64,000 nt of DNA from Betaproteobacteria bacterium (GTDB taxonomy: Bacteria; Pseudomonadota; Gammaproteobacteria; Burkholderiales; Casimicrobiaceae): the NCBI GenBank assembly GCA_016192065.1, contig JACPUX010000001.1, positions 115,818 through 179,817 of the forward strand. Reading direction: 5' to 3'. Both the position numbers and the translations under genes were made by a program. The notes below the pieces were generated by a model that was given only the letters and a program-made list of their open reading frames with translations, was not told the origin of the DNA and made no database searches. Position 1 is the stretch's first letter. Each line of letters begins with the position of its first letter. This document shows positions 1 to 12,819 of the stretch, one piece after another.

Positions 1-350
1 CGGAGTTACCGGCCAGAGCATTTGGAGCGGCTTTCTTTCATCCGCCACTGCCGGGCCCTCGATGTGCCACTGACCGAGATCGGGCGGCTGCTGGACTTTG
101 TCGCCCGGCCCGCAGCCGACTGCGGTGACATCGATCAACTGATCGACCAACAACTCACTCGCGTACGCGCGCGGCTGAAATCGATGCGTGCGCTGGAGAA
201 ACAGCTCGCGGCACTGAGAACGCGCTGCGGCCGGCCTCACGACGCCGCTGCTTGCGGCATCCTTCAGGAACTGGTGGCGGCCGCGCAGGGCGAAGCCTGC
301 GCCTGTCATGGCAACACTTCGTGGACCATTGGTGGGCGAGCGGCAAGCCG

Positions 351-354
<4 letters not shown>
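1..354 (+). CDS. cadR: Cd(II)/Pb(II)-responsive MerR-family regulator, 5' end cut by window
   Basis: The last 117 residues of a MerR-family metal sensor; the frame is open from base 1, so the start and most of the winged helix lie outside the window. The visible part begins at the end of the DNA-binding domain (YRPEHLERLSFIRHC), followed by the dimerisation helix and a metal-binding tail. The cysteines fit the CadR/PbrR pattern: one in ADCGD, a second 35 residues later in TRCGR, and a third nine residues on in AACGIL. A CACH motif near the C terminus resembles the accessory site of CadR. Such proteins activate efflux genes when bound to Cd or Pb. It converges on the czc efflux operon, and the two stop codons share one CTAG. 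The regulator assignment is strong; control of this czc operon is inference. Confidence 0.9.
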
Positions 355-3533
<3,179 letters not shown>

Positions 3534-3545
3534 GATCGATTCACC

Positions 3546-5114
3546 TCAGTGTGCATGGCCGCCGGCGGCGGCCTTGGCGGTCGACAGCCGGATCAGGTAG
3601 GCGCCCTGGCTGACGACGCGTTGGCCGGGTTCGATGCCGTCGAGGATGGCGATGCGCGTGCCGTCGCGTGCGCCGGTGCGCACGATGCGGCGTTCGAAGC
3701 TTTCACCGCCGGTCTGCACATAGACGGCCTGCGTGCCGTTTTCGTCCTGGACGGCGCTGGCGGGTATCAGCACCGCTTCCTGTCCCGCGCCAGCATATAG
3801 GTGTGCCTTGGCGGTCATGCCGAGGCGCAAGTTGCCTTCGGGGTTGGCGAATTCAAAGATCGCCGGGACGGTGCGCGTGTTGGCATCGACCACGCCGCCG
3901 ACGGCAATCAACCGACCGTTCTTTCCGGCCTCGATGACGAAGGGCTGCGCGAAGCCATCGACCGAGAATGCGGCGCCGCTGGGTTTGCCGAGGCGGCCGA
4001 TCTCGCTTTCCGGCACGCGTGCTTCCAGCCACAGCCGTTCCGTGTTGGCGACGTGGAACAGCAGCGCGCCTTCGGCAACGAAGGCGCCCGGCGCCACGGC
4101 AACATCGGCCAGCGTGCCATCGATGGGCGCGCGGATGGCAATGCCGCCCGTTCCGCCCAACTGGCCCAGCCGCGCCTGCGCGGCTTTCGCTTCGGCCTCG
4201 GCGATGCGCTCGCCGACGCGCGCCTCAAGCAGGCGCTTCTCGGGCACGGCTTCGTCCTTGAACAGCGCCTCCATGCGCTCGCGTTCACGCCGCGCCTGTT
4301 CGAGCGCAATCTTCGCCTTGCCGGTCGCCGCTTCCAGCGTCGCCAGGTCGGTCTCGCCGCCGAGGCGCGGTGCAAGGGTAGCCAACACTTGGCCTTTCTT
4401 GACCGTCTGGCCGACCCGCGGGAAGGCGCTGGCCGGATGCAGCACGCCGGCCGCCGGTGCCGTCAGCAGCGCTTCGCCATCGGGCTGCGCCTTGATCGTC
4501 GCCGTGGCAACGACCGAAATCCGCGCGCGGCCAATGACCGCCTCGGCCGTGGCGAAGTCGATCTTCCACTGCTGTTCCTTGGTGAAGGCGATGCCCTCAT
4601 CGTCATGGCCGTGGTCGTGCTCGGCTTGTGCCGCCTTCGCATCGGCGAAGATCGTCACCGCCCCAAGCTCGTGGACGATGCTGCCGGCCGGCGTTTCGAG
4701 GATGAGCGCCAGTACGCGTTCCCCTCCGGACTGGGCTGTCACGCTCGGCTTGAAGATGCCGGGCACATCTGGGGCGTCGGCAACGAAGCGCTCCTCCGGG
4801 GCGCCGCCGCCCGAGAGCACCACGGTAAGCCTGCCTTGCCTCACCGGCTTGAAGTCGGCAAGCCAGGTGAAGTGGGCGACGAAGGTCGCGGTCTGGCCGA
4901 CGACGAGGTTGGGAAACTCCACGTAGAGTTCGGTCTGGGCGCCGAAGTGGGTTCTCTTTTCGCCTTCGGGTCCGTGGTCGGCATGGTCAGTGTGGCCGGC
5001 GGCTTGGGTCGTGGCGCCGTGGTCGTGGCCGCCGCTGGCGGTTTTTTTCTCGCCGCAGCCGGTGAATAGCAGTGCAGCGATCAGCGCCGCGAGCAGTCTG
5101 GATGAGGTTTTCAT
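3546..5114 (-). CDS. czcB: Periplasmic adaptor subunit of metal RND efflux pump (HlyD/CzcB family)
   Basis: A 522-residue membrane-fusion protein linking the RND permease to the outer-membrane channel. The start at 5114 was chosen because it gives a signal sequence (MKTSSRLLAALIAALLF) with a lipobox ending TGC, so the protein is probably a lipoprotein. A His-rich stretch follows (GHDHG, HTDHADH) and another lies near residues 190-200 (EHDHGHDDE); these may bind metal. The core contains a biotinyl-lipoyl-like fold interrupted by a coiled-coil hairpin (around residues 280-340) and a beta-barrel, as in CzcB/CusB. The start codon overlaps the stop of czcC in ATGA, so the pump genes are translationally coupled. 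Confidence 0.9.
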   Translation of the reverse strand: MKTSSRLLAALIAALLFTGCGEKKTASGGHDHGATTQAAGHTDHADHGPEGEKRTHFGAQTELYVEFPNLVVGQTATFVAHFTWLADFKPVRQGRLTVVLSGGGAPEERFVADAPDVPGIFKPSVTAQSGGERVLALILETPAGSIVHELGAVTIFADAKAAQAEHDHGHDDEGIAFTKEQQWKIDFATAEAVIGRARISVVATATIKAQPDGEALLTAPAAGVLHPASAFPRVGQTVKKGQVLATLAPRLGGETDLATLEAATGKAKIALEQARRERERMEALFKDEAVPEKRLLEARVGERIAEAEAKAAQARLGQLGGTGGIAIRAPIDGTLADVAVAPGAFVAEGALLFHVANTERLWLEARVPESEIGRLGKPSGAAFSVDGFAQPFVIEAGKNGRLIAVGGVVDANTRTVPAIFEFANPEGNLRLGMTAKAHLYAGAGQEAVLIPASAVQDENGTQAVYVQTGGESFERRIVRTGARDGTRIAILDGIEPGQRVVSQGAYLIRLSTAKAAAGGHAH

Positions 5115-6313
5115 TGCGGGTGGTTTCCGGTCAATTGGTCGAGTTCGATGCGCGCGGCCCGGGCCTTCCATTCGAGGTCGAGGGCCGTGAGTTCGGCCTC
5201 CAGCGCACCTTTGTACGCATCCAGCAGTTCAAGCACGGTGGATTCGCCGGCCCGGTAGGCGCTCTCGGCGATGTGCACCAGCTCAGCCGAAGGGGCGACG
5301 GCTTCCGCGCGATAACGCGTGGCGGCGGCGATCAGTTGCGTAGCCTGCCGGTGCAGACCCAGCAACTCCCCTTCTGCGTGCTGGCGGGTCAGGCTCAGTT
5401 CAGCCTGCGCAGCCTGGGCTTGCGCCGCAGCGCGGCGGTTTTTGGCTTGCTGTCGGTCGAATAGCGGGAGGCTGAAAGATAACATCAGCAGATTGCCGTG
5501 GTCACGCTGCGGCCCATCCACCAACTGCTTGCGCCCCACCCCGACGGTTAGTTCGGGAAGGTTGCGCTGGGCGGCGGCCCTTTCGTTTTGCGCTGCATCG
5601 ACAAGAGCGGATAAGGCCGCGAACTCCGGTCGAGCCATCAGTTGGGTCTGCAGGGCAGGCAGGGCTTGTGGTGACTCCGGCAGGAGTTTCCCGGCTATAC
5701 CCTCTTCCGGGGAGCGACCGATCAGGGCGGCCAGGCGTGCGCGACTGCGTTCCTCCCCGGCGCGAAACTCGGCAAGCTTCGCTTCGGCGCTGCGCTGTTC
5801 GCGGGCCAGACGCCGCCGGTCGTAGCCGGAGACCTCGCCGGCTTTGGCCAGTTTGGCCACCACGGTGTCGATATGTCCAAATCGCTCCGTCCAGGCACTG
5901 ACTGCGCGGGTCTGTTCCTGCTGGCGCAGCAATTCATGGAAAACCAGGCGCAGTTCGGCGCTGCGCTGGTTTTGCCGGGCGCGATTTTCGGCTTCGGTGG
6001 CGCGGATGCGATGACGGGCTGCTGTTTCGCGCAATCCGCGCCGGCCGGAAATATCGACGGCTTGATTGAGTTGCCAGGTACGCTCAGCGGCAGTCCCGGT
6101 TCTGTCCTGATTCAATTCCAGCGTCGGATTGCTCCAGGTTCCGGCTTCGAGCAAATCCGCTTCGGCTTCGCCGCGACGGGCTTGTTGCAGTTCGGAAATT
6201 TCCGGGCGGGACAGTCCCAGACGCAGGGCTTCGCTTTCGGTCAGACCGGCCGACCAGGCAGGGGTGGCCAAAACAGCGAGCAATAGCGCGCACGACAAAC
6301 CATAGGAATACAT
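5111..6313 (-). CDS. czcC: TolC-like outer-membrane factor of metal efflux pump (CzcC family)
   Basis: About 400 residues from the start MYSYGL, which gives a clear cleavable signal peptide (LLLAVLATPAWSA); the frame extends 15 codons upstream, but that extension would bury the signal. The body is the helical, Ala/Arg/Glu-rich repeat structure of outer-membrane efflux proteins, with two internally related halves (SELQQARRGEAEADLLEAG and later ALSALVDAAQNERAAAQRN). It forms the outer-membrane duct of the CzcCBA complex. It is the second gene of the operon after czcI and overlaps czcB by four bases. Confidence 0.88.
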   Translation of the reverse strand: MYSYGLSCALLLAVLATPAWSAGLTESEALRLGLSRPEISELQQARRGEAEADLLEAGTWSNPTLELNQDRTGTAAERTWQLNQAVDISGRRGLRETAARHRIRATEAENRARQNQRSAELRLVFHELLRQQEQTRAVSAWTERFGHIDTVVAKLAKAGEVSGYDRRRLAREQRSAEAKLAEFRAGEERSRARLAALIGRSPEEGIAGKLLPESPQALPALQTQLMARPEFAALSALVDAAQNERAAAQRNLPELTVGVGRKQLVDGPQRDHGNLLMLSFSLPLFDRQQAKNRRAAAQAQAAQAELSLTRQHAEGELLGLHRQATQLIAAATRYRAEAVAPSAELVHIAESAYRAGESTVLELLDAYKGALEAELTALDLEWKARAARIELDQLTGNHPQ

Positions 6314-6414
6314 CGAAATCCTCGTGAAGAAAGCGTCGGATTTCGACGGGACGCGCACCCGCCACTGCGGGCCTAGTGCGGCCAGTTAATCGGTCTGGGG
6401 AGTGTCCCGTCGGC

Positions 6415-6765
6415 TCAGGCGACGAGGACGAATCTCGGCGGGCGATCGAGTCGAACCGGAGTGACCGAGGTCAAGCGCCTTTGCGGCGGAAATGCCGCAA
6501 TGGCTGGTTCGGGGTTGAAGTGGACTACGATCGGCGCGGGGACAATAAAAGAGAACACGGGGTGCGCGTGGGAATGATGGGGGTCGCCGCCGCTCGTTTG
6601 CGCGGGGTCTGCGTCGCCGACCCCGTCGTGATCATGCTGGTGATGCCCGAAATGTTGACCGTGCTGGGCGTGGTCATCCACGCCGTCGCATACCACGGTG
6701 GCCGCGGAGTAGGCGGCATTGATCGGAATGACCAGTGCTAACAGGAGCATGAGGACGAAACGCAT
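6415..6765 (-). CDS. czcI: CzcI-like small histidine-rich periplasmic protein
   Basis: A 116-residue secreted protein leading the czc operon. It has a signal peptide (MRFVLMLLLALVIPINAAYSA), a His/Asp-rich segment (HAQHGQHFGHHQHDHDG and HHSHAH) and a C-terminal tail ending near RLDRPPRF, the arrangement seen in CzcI, which sits in front of czcC in Cupriavidus and modulates czc expression. Homology beyond this pattern and position could not be tested. The chosen ATG has no clear Shine-Dalgarno sequence. A TATAGT hexamer on the minus strand (6773-6778) lies directly upstream, so the start may be leaderless or lie slightly downstream. Confidence 0.72.
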   Translation of the reverse strand: MRFVLMLLLALVIPINAAYSAATVVCDGVDDHAQHGQHFGHHQHDHDGVGDADPAQTSGGDPHHSHAHPVFSFIVPAPIVVHFNPEPAIAAFPPQRRLTSVTPVRLDRPPRFVLVA

Positions 6766-6797
6766 GCGGGCGACTATATCACAGACTCTGCGGCGCA

Positions 6798-7496
6798 CTA
6801 TTGGGACCATGGGCGACGCAAATTAACTTTCCGCCACGACGGGCGCGAGAGCAACAGGGCAAGCGCCAATGCGCTGAAAATGCTGCCGGTGAAGAACGTG
6901 GCGCGGGCGCCGAAACCGTCCCACAACAATCCCGCCACCACGCTGGCCAGAAGCATGGCCAGACCACTGCTCAAGATAAATAATCCATAAGCCGTGCCGC
7001 GAAGATCGGCGGGTGCGGTGTCGGCAATCATGGCGGCGAGCTAGCCTTGCGTCATGGCCAGATGCAGACCCCAAAGCACGACACCGAGCCAGGCGATGCT
7101 CCAGTGTCCGTCCCACGCCAGGGCCAGGTCGGCGGCGATCAGCAGTAGCAAACCCCAAGCAAGCAGCCTGCGGTGGTTCATGAGGTCCGCGAGTCTGCCG
7201 CAAGAATAGGCGGTGAGCGCGTAGACTCCATTTGACGCGCTTGCCATCGACTTGGCGCTCCGGCTCGCGAACGCCGAAGTAGAGCGGGCCAGCGCACCGG
7301 CAGACACCGTGACGATCAGAGCCGTCGCCTCGACCGCGCCTTCGTTGAAACCCATGGCCGCAGCCGAGATGCCCAGCGCGGTGAACATAAATGCCGGCAA
7401 CAGGCTATGGATGACTTCTGAAGAAACATCCATCAGCAAACTGACGAATCCGAGCGCCTAGATGGGACGGTGGATTCGCGGGCGTGTCTAATTCAT
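6798..7496 (-). pseudogene. Decayed MFS transporter with three amber codons and an internal deletion
   Basis: Reading leftward from ATG 7496, the frame gives MN*TRPRIHRPI*ALGFVSLL, then an MFS-like N terminus (MDVSSEVIHSLLPAFMF). It passes into a low-similarity junction near 7180-7290 and resumes with typical C-terminal MFS sequence (GRLADL, LWGLHLAMTQG*LAAMIADTAPA, DLRGTAYGLFILSSG). Three in-frame TAG codons are present: codons 3 and 13, each one change from CAG, and at 7041-7043, one change from TTG. Compared with full MFS proteins of about 400 residues, roughly the middle half is missing. It is not expected to make a working transporter. It occupies the place where hoxN (nickel permease) follows hoxJ in R. 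eutropha, but it is not HoxN-like. Confidence 0.8.
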
Positions 7497-7518
7497 CGAC
7501 GCGCGTGGCGAGTTGCCC

Positions 7519-8910
7519 TCACCCCGCCAAGGGCAAGCGCAACACAAACTCCGCCCCGCCCTGCGGGTGGTTGGCGACACTCAGGCTTCCGCCGTGGCGC
7601 TCGATGATGCCGTAGCTGATCGACAGCCCCAGGCCCGTGCCCTTGCCTATGGGCTTGGTGGTGAAGAAGGGGTCGAAGATCTTGCTCGAGGCTTCGGGCG
7701 GGATGCCGGGGCCGTTGTCGTGAAAGCGTAGTTCCGCGGTTTCTCCCTCGATCCTGCCGCTCACTTCCAGGCGCGGTGCGACGTGTTTGGCGGTGGCGTC
7801 GGCGGCGTTTTGCACGAGGTTGATGAACACCTGCTGCAACTGCCCCGGCGAGCCTTTGACGAGCAGTGTCGCAGGCAGATCGACCCGCGTCTCGAAGCGG
7901 TGCGAAGCCGCCTTGCTCACCCAATGCACGGCGCGCTGCACTACTTCAGTCAGGTCGAAAACCGACTCCTCGCCGCGATCGGCAGCGGAGAAGCGCTTCA
8001 AGGCGTCGACAATGTCGCGCGAGCGTTCGGCCCCTTCGATGGTGCCGGCCAGCAGCGAAGGCAAATCCTGCATGATGTGATCCAGACGCAAGCGCAATCT
8101 CGCCTCTGCCAGCGCCTCCGGTGGCGCGCCGTCATGCACCAGGGCGAGGTAATTCTCCACGCGCTGCAAGTAGCGCTGAAGGGAAAAGACGTTGCCGAGG
8201 ATGAAGCTGATCGGGTTATTCAGTTCGTGCGCCACTCCGGCCACGAGCTGGCCCAGTGAAGCCATTTTCTCGGTCTGCAAGAGCTGCTGCTGAGTGCGCT
8301 TCAGAGTCTCGTGCGCCTCGCTCAGTTGCTGATAGGCACGGCGCAATTCGCCCGTGGGCCGGCCGATCAGCACCATGCCCTGCACGTGATGGTTGGCGTC
8401 GTAGAGTTCCGAGCCGTTGACCGCCACGGTGATGGCCTGGCCATCGGCGGCGAGAAAACGCAGTTCCACGTCCACTAGCGGCCCTTGCGCCGCGCCCAGA
8501 GGTAACACCTTTTCCCGCGAGGCCTCATCGGCAAACAGGCTGGCGAGATCCGCGCCCACCAGTTCCGCTTCCGAACGTCCCACGAGCTTCAGGAAAGCGC
8601 GATTCACCTCCTGCACCCGGCCGCGCCGGTCGCAGACCAGCAGCACATCCGACATCGCTTCGAGCACGCTGTAGACGAAACGGTGCGAGCGCTCCAGCTC
8701 GGCGTTCTTTTCTTCGAGCTCGATTTCGTTGTGTACCAGTTCGCTGTACACCTCGTCCATCTTGCGAATGACGTCGAGCCAAGTTTCTTCGTTGATACTG
8801 GCGGCCAAGCTTTCTCGCCCGGCATCGAGATGCAGCCCGCGCAGCATCGAGGCCATGGGCGCGACGCGGCGGCGCGGATGCGAAGGGCGATTTTTGCGCG
8901 GTGTGGTCAT
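7519..8910 (-). CDS. hoxJ: H2-responsive sensor histidine kinase HoxJ
   Basis: A 463-residue soluble histidine kinase, last gene of the hox/hyp operon. The start at 8910 overlaps the hoxC stop in TGATG. A short N-terminal region leads into a coiled coil ([14 protein letters not shown]), a PAS domain (about residues 80-190; [16 protein letters not shown]), a second coiled coil, the phosphoacceptor H-box ([12 protein letters not shown]) and a GHKL ATPase domain with N- and G-boxes ([27 protein letters not shown]). In R. eutropha HoxJ forms a complex with the regulatory hydrogenase HoxBC and controls HoxA phosphorylation. No membrane segments are seen, fitting a cytoplasmic H2 sensor. Confidence 0.92.
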   Translation of the reverse strand: MTTPRKNRPSHPRRRVAPMASMLRGLHLDAGRESLAASINEETWLDVIRKMDEVYSELVHNEIELEEKNAELERSHRFVYSVLEAMSDVLLVCDRRGRVQEVNRAFLKLVGRSEAELVGADLASLFADEASREKVLPLGAAQGPLVDVELRFLAADGQAITVAVNGSELYDANHHVQGMVLIGRPTGELRRAYQQLSEAHETLKRTQQQLLQTEKMASLGQLVAGVAHELNNPISFILGNVFSLQRYLQRVENYLALVHDGAPPEALAEARLRLRLDHIMQDLPSLLAGTIEGAERSRDIVDALKRFSAADRGEESVFDLTEVVQRAVHWVSKAASHRFETRVDLPATLLVKGSPGQLQQVFINLVQNAADATAKHVAPRLEVSGRIEGETAELRFHDNGPGIPPEASSKIFDPFFTTKPIGKGTGLGLSISYGIIERHGGSLSVANHPQGGAEFVLRLPLAG

Positions 8911-10361
8911 CAATGCACCGTACAAACCATACACGGATCAAACGACCGCACGACGTGTTGCACCGCGACCGGCGTGTCTTCGCCCGCCTGCACCGGCGCG
9001 CCTTGCAGCGCCAGCTCGGCGGCGCCGGGCTGGCCGTTGCGGTCGCGCGGGGAAAAATTCCAAGTGGTGGGCGAGATGATTTGGTAATGTGCCAAGCGCC
9101 CGTCTTCAATGGTAATCCAGTGCCCGAGACTGCCGCGCGCCGCCTCCACGAGCCCCATGCCCTCGGCGTGGCGAGGCATTTCCAGCGGCGCGAAATAAGG
9201 CGCGCCGGCTTCGAGTTCTTGCAGCCAGCCCTCGATCAGCGGCACCAATCGCGCCACTTCCAAGAGGCGCGCAAGCACGCGATTGCGCACATTGCCGCCG
9301 CTTTCTACGACCAAAGCGCGCGCCAGCGGATGACCGTCGATCAACTGCCTCGCCAGGGCGCCGGTTTCCACCACCGAACCATAAAGCCGCGGCGCTTTGC
9401 ACCAGGTGTAGGCATCGGGCTTGTCCAGCAGCGGCTGGGTCACTCCGTGGGTGGGCGCAAGCGGTGCGTCGGTGGCGGCAAGCCAGGCGTGGCTGTGGTC
9501 CTCGGTGATGCCGGCCGGGTCCAGGGCATGCACCACATGCTGATACCAATGCCCGCGCGCGAATACCGGGCTGTCGCCCTTGCGGTAAGCGCCAAAGGAA
9601 AGAAAGTGGTCGCTCGCGCGACCCAGGTCTTGCAGCGCGCAGTCACGGGCGATTTCCAAGAAGAGTCGAAAGTCGCTGCTTTCGGGTGCCCTGGTTTCGC
9701 GCCAATTGGTGAGCGATTCGACGGTGTGGATCGCGGCGATGTTCTCCAGCGCATCGCCGAAAGTGCGGGTTTCGAGATAGGCGCGGAATTCGCGCACCAG
9801 CGCGAGAAGACGCACTCGCTCGGCCGCTTTTACCGCCCGCGACGAACCTCCGGGCTGAATCGAAAGACTGTGCGGCCACTTCCCCGCCAGATAACCCATG
9901 ACGCGAAGGAAGTCGGTGCGCACCGCCGGCACCTCGCGCGCGGCACTGCCGCGCATGGCTTTGAAGCGCCGCTCAGCGGCGGCAAACCAGGGCCGGCCGC
10001 GATAAACCTCGCGCGCAAAATCCGGCAAAAAGAATAGATAAAAATGGGTGAAGTGGTCGGCGAGATTTTCCGCCGCATGCATCAAATTGAGCGCGCGCTC
10101 GCCATTGGGCGGCGGTACCGCGCCGCAGGCGTCGGCGATGGCCGCTGCCGCGGCGATGGATTGGGAAACCGAACAAATGCCGCAAATGCGCGGCACGATC
10201 ACGAGCGCATCGAGCACTGGGCGCCCAACGAGCAGACTTTCAAACCCGCGAAAAAGCGGCGCCTTGATGCGCGCTTCGCGCACCCGTCCATCAATGAGGT
10301 CGAGCGCGATTTCGAGGTCGCCCTCGACGCGATTGAAGGGTCCGACGACCAAACGGCTCAT
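8910..10361 (-). CDS. hoxC: Regulatory NiFe hydrogenase large subunit HoxC
   Basis: A 483-residue NiFe-hydrogenase large subunit of the H2-sensing type. The active-site motifs are visible: the N-terminal RICGIC and the C-terminal DPCMVC. The protein ends three residues later (TVH), so there is no C-terminal extension and no maturation protease would be needed, as known for regulatory hydrogenases. The start ATG at 10361 overlaps the hoxB stop in ATGA; an upstream extension of the frame lies inside hoxB and was rejected. It pairs with HoxB in the cytoplasm and signals through HoxJ to HoxA. Confidence 0.95.
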   Translation of the reverse strand: MSRLVVGPFNRVEGDLEIALDLIDGRVREARIKAPLFRGFESLLVGRPVLDALVIVPRICGICSVSQSIAAAAAIADACGAVPPPNGERALNLMHAAENLADHFTHFYLFFLPDFAREVYRGRPWFAAAERRFKAMRGSAAREVPAVRTDFLRVMGYLAGKWPHSLSIQPGGSSRAVKAAERVRLLALVREFRAYLETRTFGDALENIAAIHTVESLTNWRETRAPESSDFRLFLEIARDCALQDLGRASDHFLSFGAYRKGDSPVFARGHWYQHVVHALDPAGITEDHSHAWLAATDAPLAPTHGVTQPLLDKPDAYTWCKAPRLYGSVVETGALARQLIDGHPLARALVVESGGNVRNRVLARLLEVARLVPLIEGWLQELEAGAPYFAPLEMPRHAEGMGLVEAARGSLGHWITIEDGRLAHYQIISPTTWNFSPRDRNGQPGAAELALQGAPVQAGEDTPVAVQHVVRSFDPCMVCTVH

Positions 10362-11365
10362 CGCAAGCCCGTTTTCTTTTGGGTGGGGGAGACCACCAAG
10401 TGATCGGCGACGGCGTTTTCGCGCACGCGTTTGGGTGTTGCCGATTTGGACAACGCCGCCAGCGCCACGAACCACGCTTTAGGCATGTCGGTGGGTAGGC
10501 CCACCGGAATACCGGCGACCTTGGGGGTTTGCTGAAAGGGATGGCCGGGATTTTCGAATCCGGGCTCGGTGCAACTGATGCAGGCGTAACCGCCGCGCGT
10601 GCAGGAGCCCTCGCCGTTCCACAGCCGCGTGTTGCAATCGGCGTGCGCCTGGGTGCCCTTGCAGCCCAGGTGCTCCATGAGGCAGCCCAAGTCGGAGGGT
10701 TTCTCCGCGCTGGCCTTGAATTCGTAATACTCATTCCGAGCGCAGCCATGGTGCACCAACTGATCGGCGTAATGGCGCGGCCGACCCAGAGCGTCCAGCG
10801 CTTTGGCGCCAAGTTCTCCCAGGGCCAAGGCGTAGAGCGTTTCCAGCACCCAATTGGGATGCACCGGACAACCCGAGACATTGATGACCGGCAAACCGCC
10901 GCGCGACATCCAGCCCGCACCCAGGAGACCGCCGGGTTGCTCGCCTTCATATTGCAGCCCGCAGGCATCGGTAATGGAGCCTGGTCCGGCGGGCAAACCT
11001 CCGAAAGCGGCGCAGCTGCCGATCGCGAAAACGTACTGTGCTGCGGCAGCGAGCTTGGCAATCCAAGCCATCATCGGTTCGCCCGATCCAGCCAGCAAAT
11101 GAAAGCGCCCCGTGTTCGCCGGGCCCCGCATCACCGCGCCTTCGAGGCAAAGCACATCGAGACGTATACGGCCAGCGACACAATCGGCAAGAAGGCCTTG
11201 CAGCGCGGCGCCGTTTTCTTCGGCCAGCGCAGGGTGCCACAAGAGGCGTATGCCGGCGCTTTCCAAATTGCCGAAGAAGTCGCGACCGTCGGCGCACAAC
11301 AAGGACATCGAGCAGCCGCCGCAGCCGCCGGATTGCAGCCAGAGAACATTCAGCTCCCGGTTCAC
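10358..11365 (-). CDS. hoxB: Regulatory NiFe hydrogenase small subunit HoxB
   Basis: A 335-residue Fe-S subunit. The GTG start at 11365 overlaps the hoxA stop in GTGA, and the product begins directly with NRELNVLWLQSGGCGGC, with no twin-arginine signal peptide; this is the mark of cytoplasmic H2 sensors (group 2 hydrogenases). Cysteines for three Fe-S clusters are present, including SGGCGGC, AIGSCAAFG, VSGCPVHP and a C-terminal set (HGC, GCKG, CNTRLWN, CTRGGYACISC). With HoxC it forms the H2-sensing module. Confidence 0.95.
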   Translation of the reverse strand: MNRELNVLWLQSGGCGGCSMSLLCADGRDFFGNLESAGIRLLWHPALAEENGAALQGLLADCVAGRIRLDVLCLEGAVMRGPANTGRFHLLAGSGEPMMAWIAKLAAAAQYVFAIGSCAAFGGLPAGPGSITDACGLQYEGEQPGGLLGAGWMSRGGLPVINVSGCPVHPNWVLETLYALALGELGAKALDALGRPRHYADQLVHHGCARNEYYEFKASAEKPSDLGCLMEHLGCKGTQAHADCNTRLWNGEGSCTRGGYACISCTEPGFENPGHPFQQTPKVAGIPVGLPTDMPKAWFVALAALSKSATPKRVRENAVADHLVVSPTQKKTGLR

Positions 11366-12819
11366 TGCCGTTCCGCCTTCTCCATGCCGTAGCGCAGGAG
11401 CTTGCCGCGCAGGCCCACGCGCGAGAGGCCCAGTTCCTCGGCGGCTTTGGTTTTGTTCCAGCGATGCCGCACCATCACTTCGCGGATGAGCCGGCTCTCC
11501 AGGGTTTCCAGCCGATCCTTGAGGCTGCCGTTCAAGCGCGCGAGGTGTTCGAGCTCGGGCTCGTCGTCGAGATCGGCGCCACGCACGATGGCCGCCGAAA
11601 GCAAATCGGCGCTCAGGGTTTCGCTCTCCGTCAGCGCCACCATGCGATAGATTTCGTTTTGCAGTTGCCGCACGTTGCCGGGCCAATGGTAGCGGCACAG
11701 GCAGTCCAGGGCTTCGCGACTGAAGCCCGCCACCGGTTTGCGCAAGGCCTTGCCCACGTCGGCCAGCAATTGTGTGGCGATGAGCGGAATGTCCATGGGG
11801 CGCTCGCGCAGGCTGGGCAGCACCAATGAGAAAGCCGACAAGCGATAGTAGAGATCGGCGCGGAAGCGCCCGGTGCGCACCGCCTCTTGCAAATCGGCGT
11901 TGGTGGCGGAAATCACCCGGACGTTGATTTTTAACGGCCGTGCGCCACCCACCGGACGAATTTCGCCTTCCTGCAAGACGCGCAGCATCTTGACTTGAAA
12001 TCCGGGCGAGGTGTCGCCGATTTCATCCAGAAAAATGGTGCCGCCATCGGCCTGCTGAAATAGCCCGATGCGATCTTCATAAGCGCCGGTGAATGAACCG
12101 CGCTTATGGCCGAAGAGTTCGCTCTCCAGCAACTGCTCGGGGAGTGCCGCGCAGTTTTCCACCACGAAAGCGCGGCCCGCGCGGCTGCTGTGGTAATGAA
12201 TGGCCCGCGCCAGCAGTTCCTTGCCGGTGCCGGATTCGCCGGTCAGAAGCACCGGAATGTCGTAGCGCGCCACCTTGTGGACCACAGCGCACAGCGCGTT
12301 CATGGGGCTGTCTTTGGCGCGGGCGATGCCGTCGTGAGCGTTCTTCTTCAAGAGCGCCTCGCGCTTGGCCTCCACCCGGCCGCGCAGCACCGGCTCGGTG
12401 GCGCGCAGTTCGACGTTGAGCAACTGGTTTTCGCGCTGGAGCTGATATAGCTGGGCGGCACCGCGCACCGACAAGAGCAGGGAATCCGGGTGCCAGGGCT
12501 TGTGGATGAACTGGTAGATGCCCGCGTCGTTGACCGCGGCGATGATGTCGGCCGGGTCGGTATAACCGGAGATGATCATGCGTATGGCGTCGGGCCACTG
12601 CTCGCGCACCCGGCGCAGGAACTCCACGCCGCTCATGTTGGGCATGCGCTGATCGGAGAGCACCACTTGCACGAATTCCGACTCCAGCACGCGCAGGGCG
12701 TCTTCCGCACTGGCCGCCACCACCACGCGGAACTCTTCCTCCAGGGTGCGGCGCAGCGTTTCCAGCGAACGCTGTTCGTCATCGACGATCAGGACCAGGG
12801 GCAGTTCTTCGGCGTTCAT
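11362..12819 (-). CDS. hoxA: NtrC-family hydrogenase transcription activator HoxA
   Basis: A 485-residue sigma-54 activator starting at the ATG that overlaps the hypX stop (ATGA). Receiver domain, residues 1-125, with VLIVDDE and the phosphoacceptor Asp in VVLSDQRMP. AAA+ domain, about residues 165-400, with Walker A GESGTGKE, the sigma-54 contact loop as GSFTGAY and DEIGD. Fis-type helix-turn-helix at the end (NKTKAAEELGLSRVGLRGKL). In R. eutropha, HoxA activates hydrogenase promoters in its unphosphorylated form. No clear sigma-54 promoter was found in this operon, so its targets are probably the structural hydrogenase genes elsewhere. Confidence 0.94.
   Translation of the reverse strand: MNAEELPLVLIVDDEQRSLETLRRTLEEEFRVVVAASAEDALRVLESEFVQVVLSDQRMPNMSGVEFLRRVREQWPDAIRMIISGYTDPADIIAAVNDAGIYQFIHKPWHPDSLLLSVRGAAQLYQLQRENQLLNVELRATEPVLRGRVEAKREALLKKNAHDGIARAKDSPMNALCAVVHKVARYDIPVLLTGESGTGKELLARAIHYHSSRAGRAFVVENCAALPEQLLESELFGHKRGSFTGAYEDRIGLFQQADGGTIFLDEIGDTSPGFQVKMLRVLQEGEIRPVGGARPLKINVRVISATNADLQEAVRTGRFRADLYYRLSAFSLVLPSLRERPMDIPLIATQLLADVGKALRKPVAGFSREALDCLCRYHWPGNVRQLQNEIYRMVALTESETLSADLLSAAIVRGADLDDEPELEHLARLNGSLKDRLETLESRLIREVMVRHRWNKTKAAEELGLSRVGLRGKLLRYGMEKAERQ

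Noticed and set aside
6798..7496. hoxN nickel permease following hoxJ
   Set aside because: The remnant has MFS signatures (LMDVSSE, DLRGTAYGL) and lacks the NiCoT motifs of HoxN.
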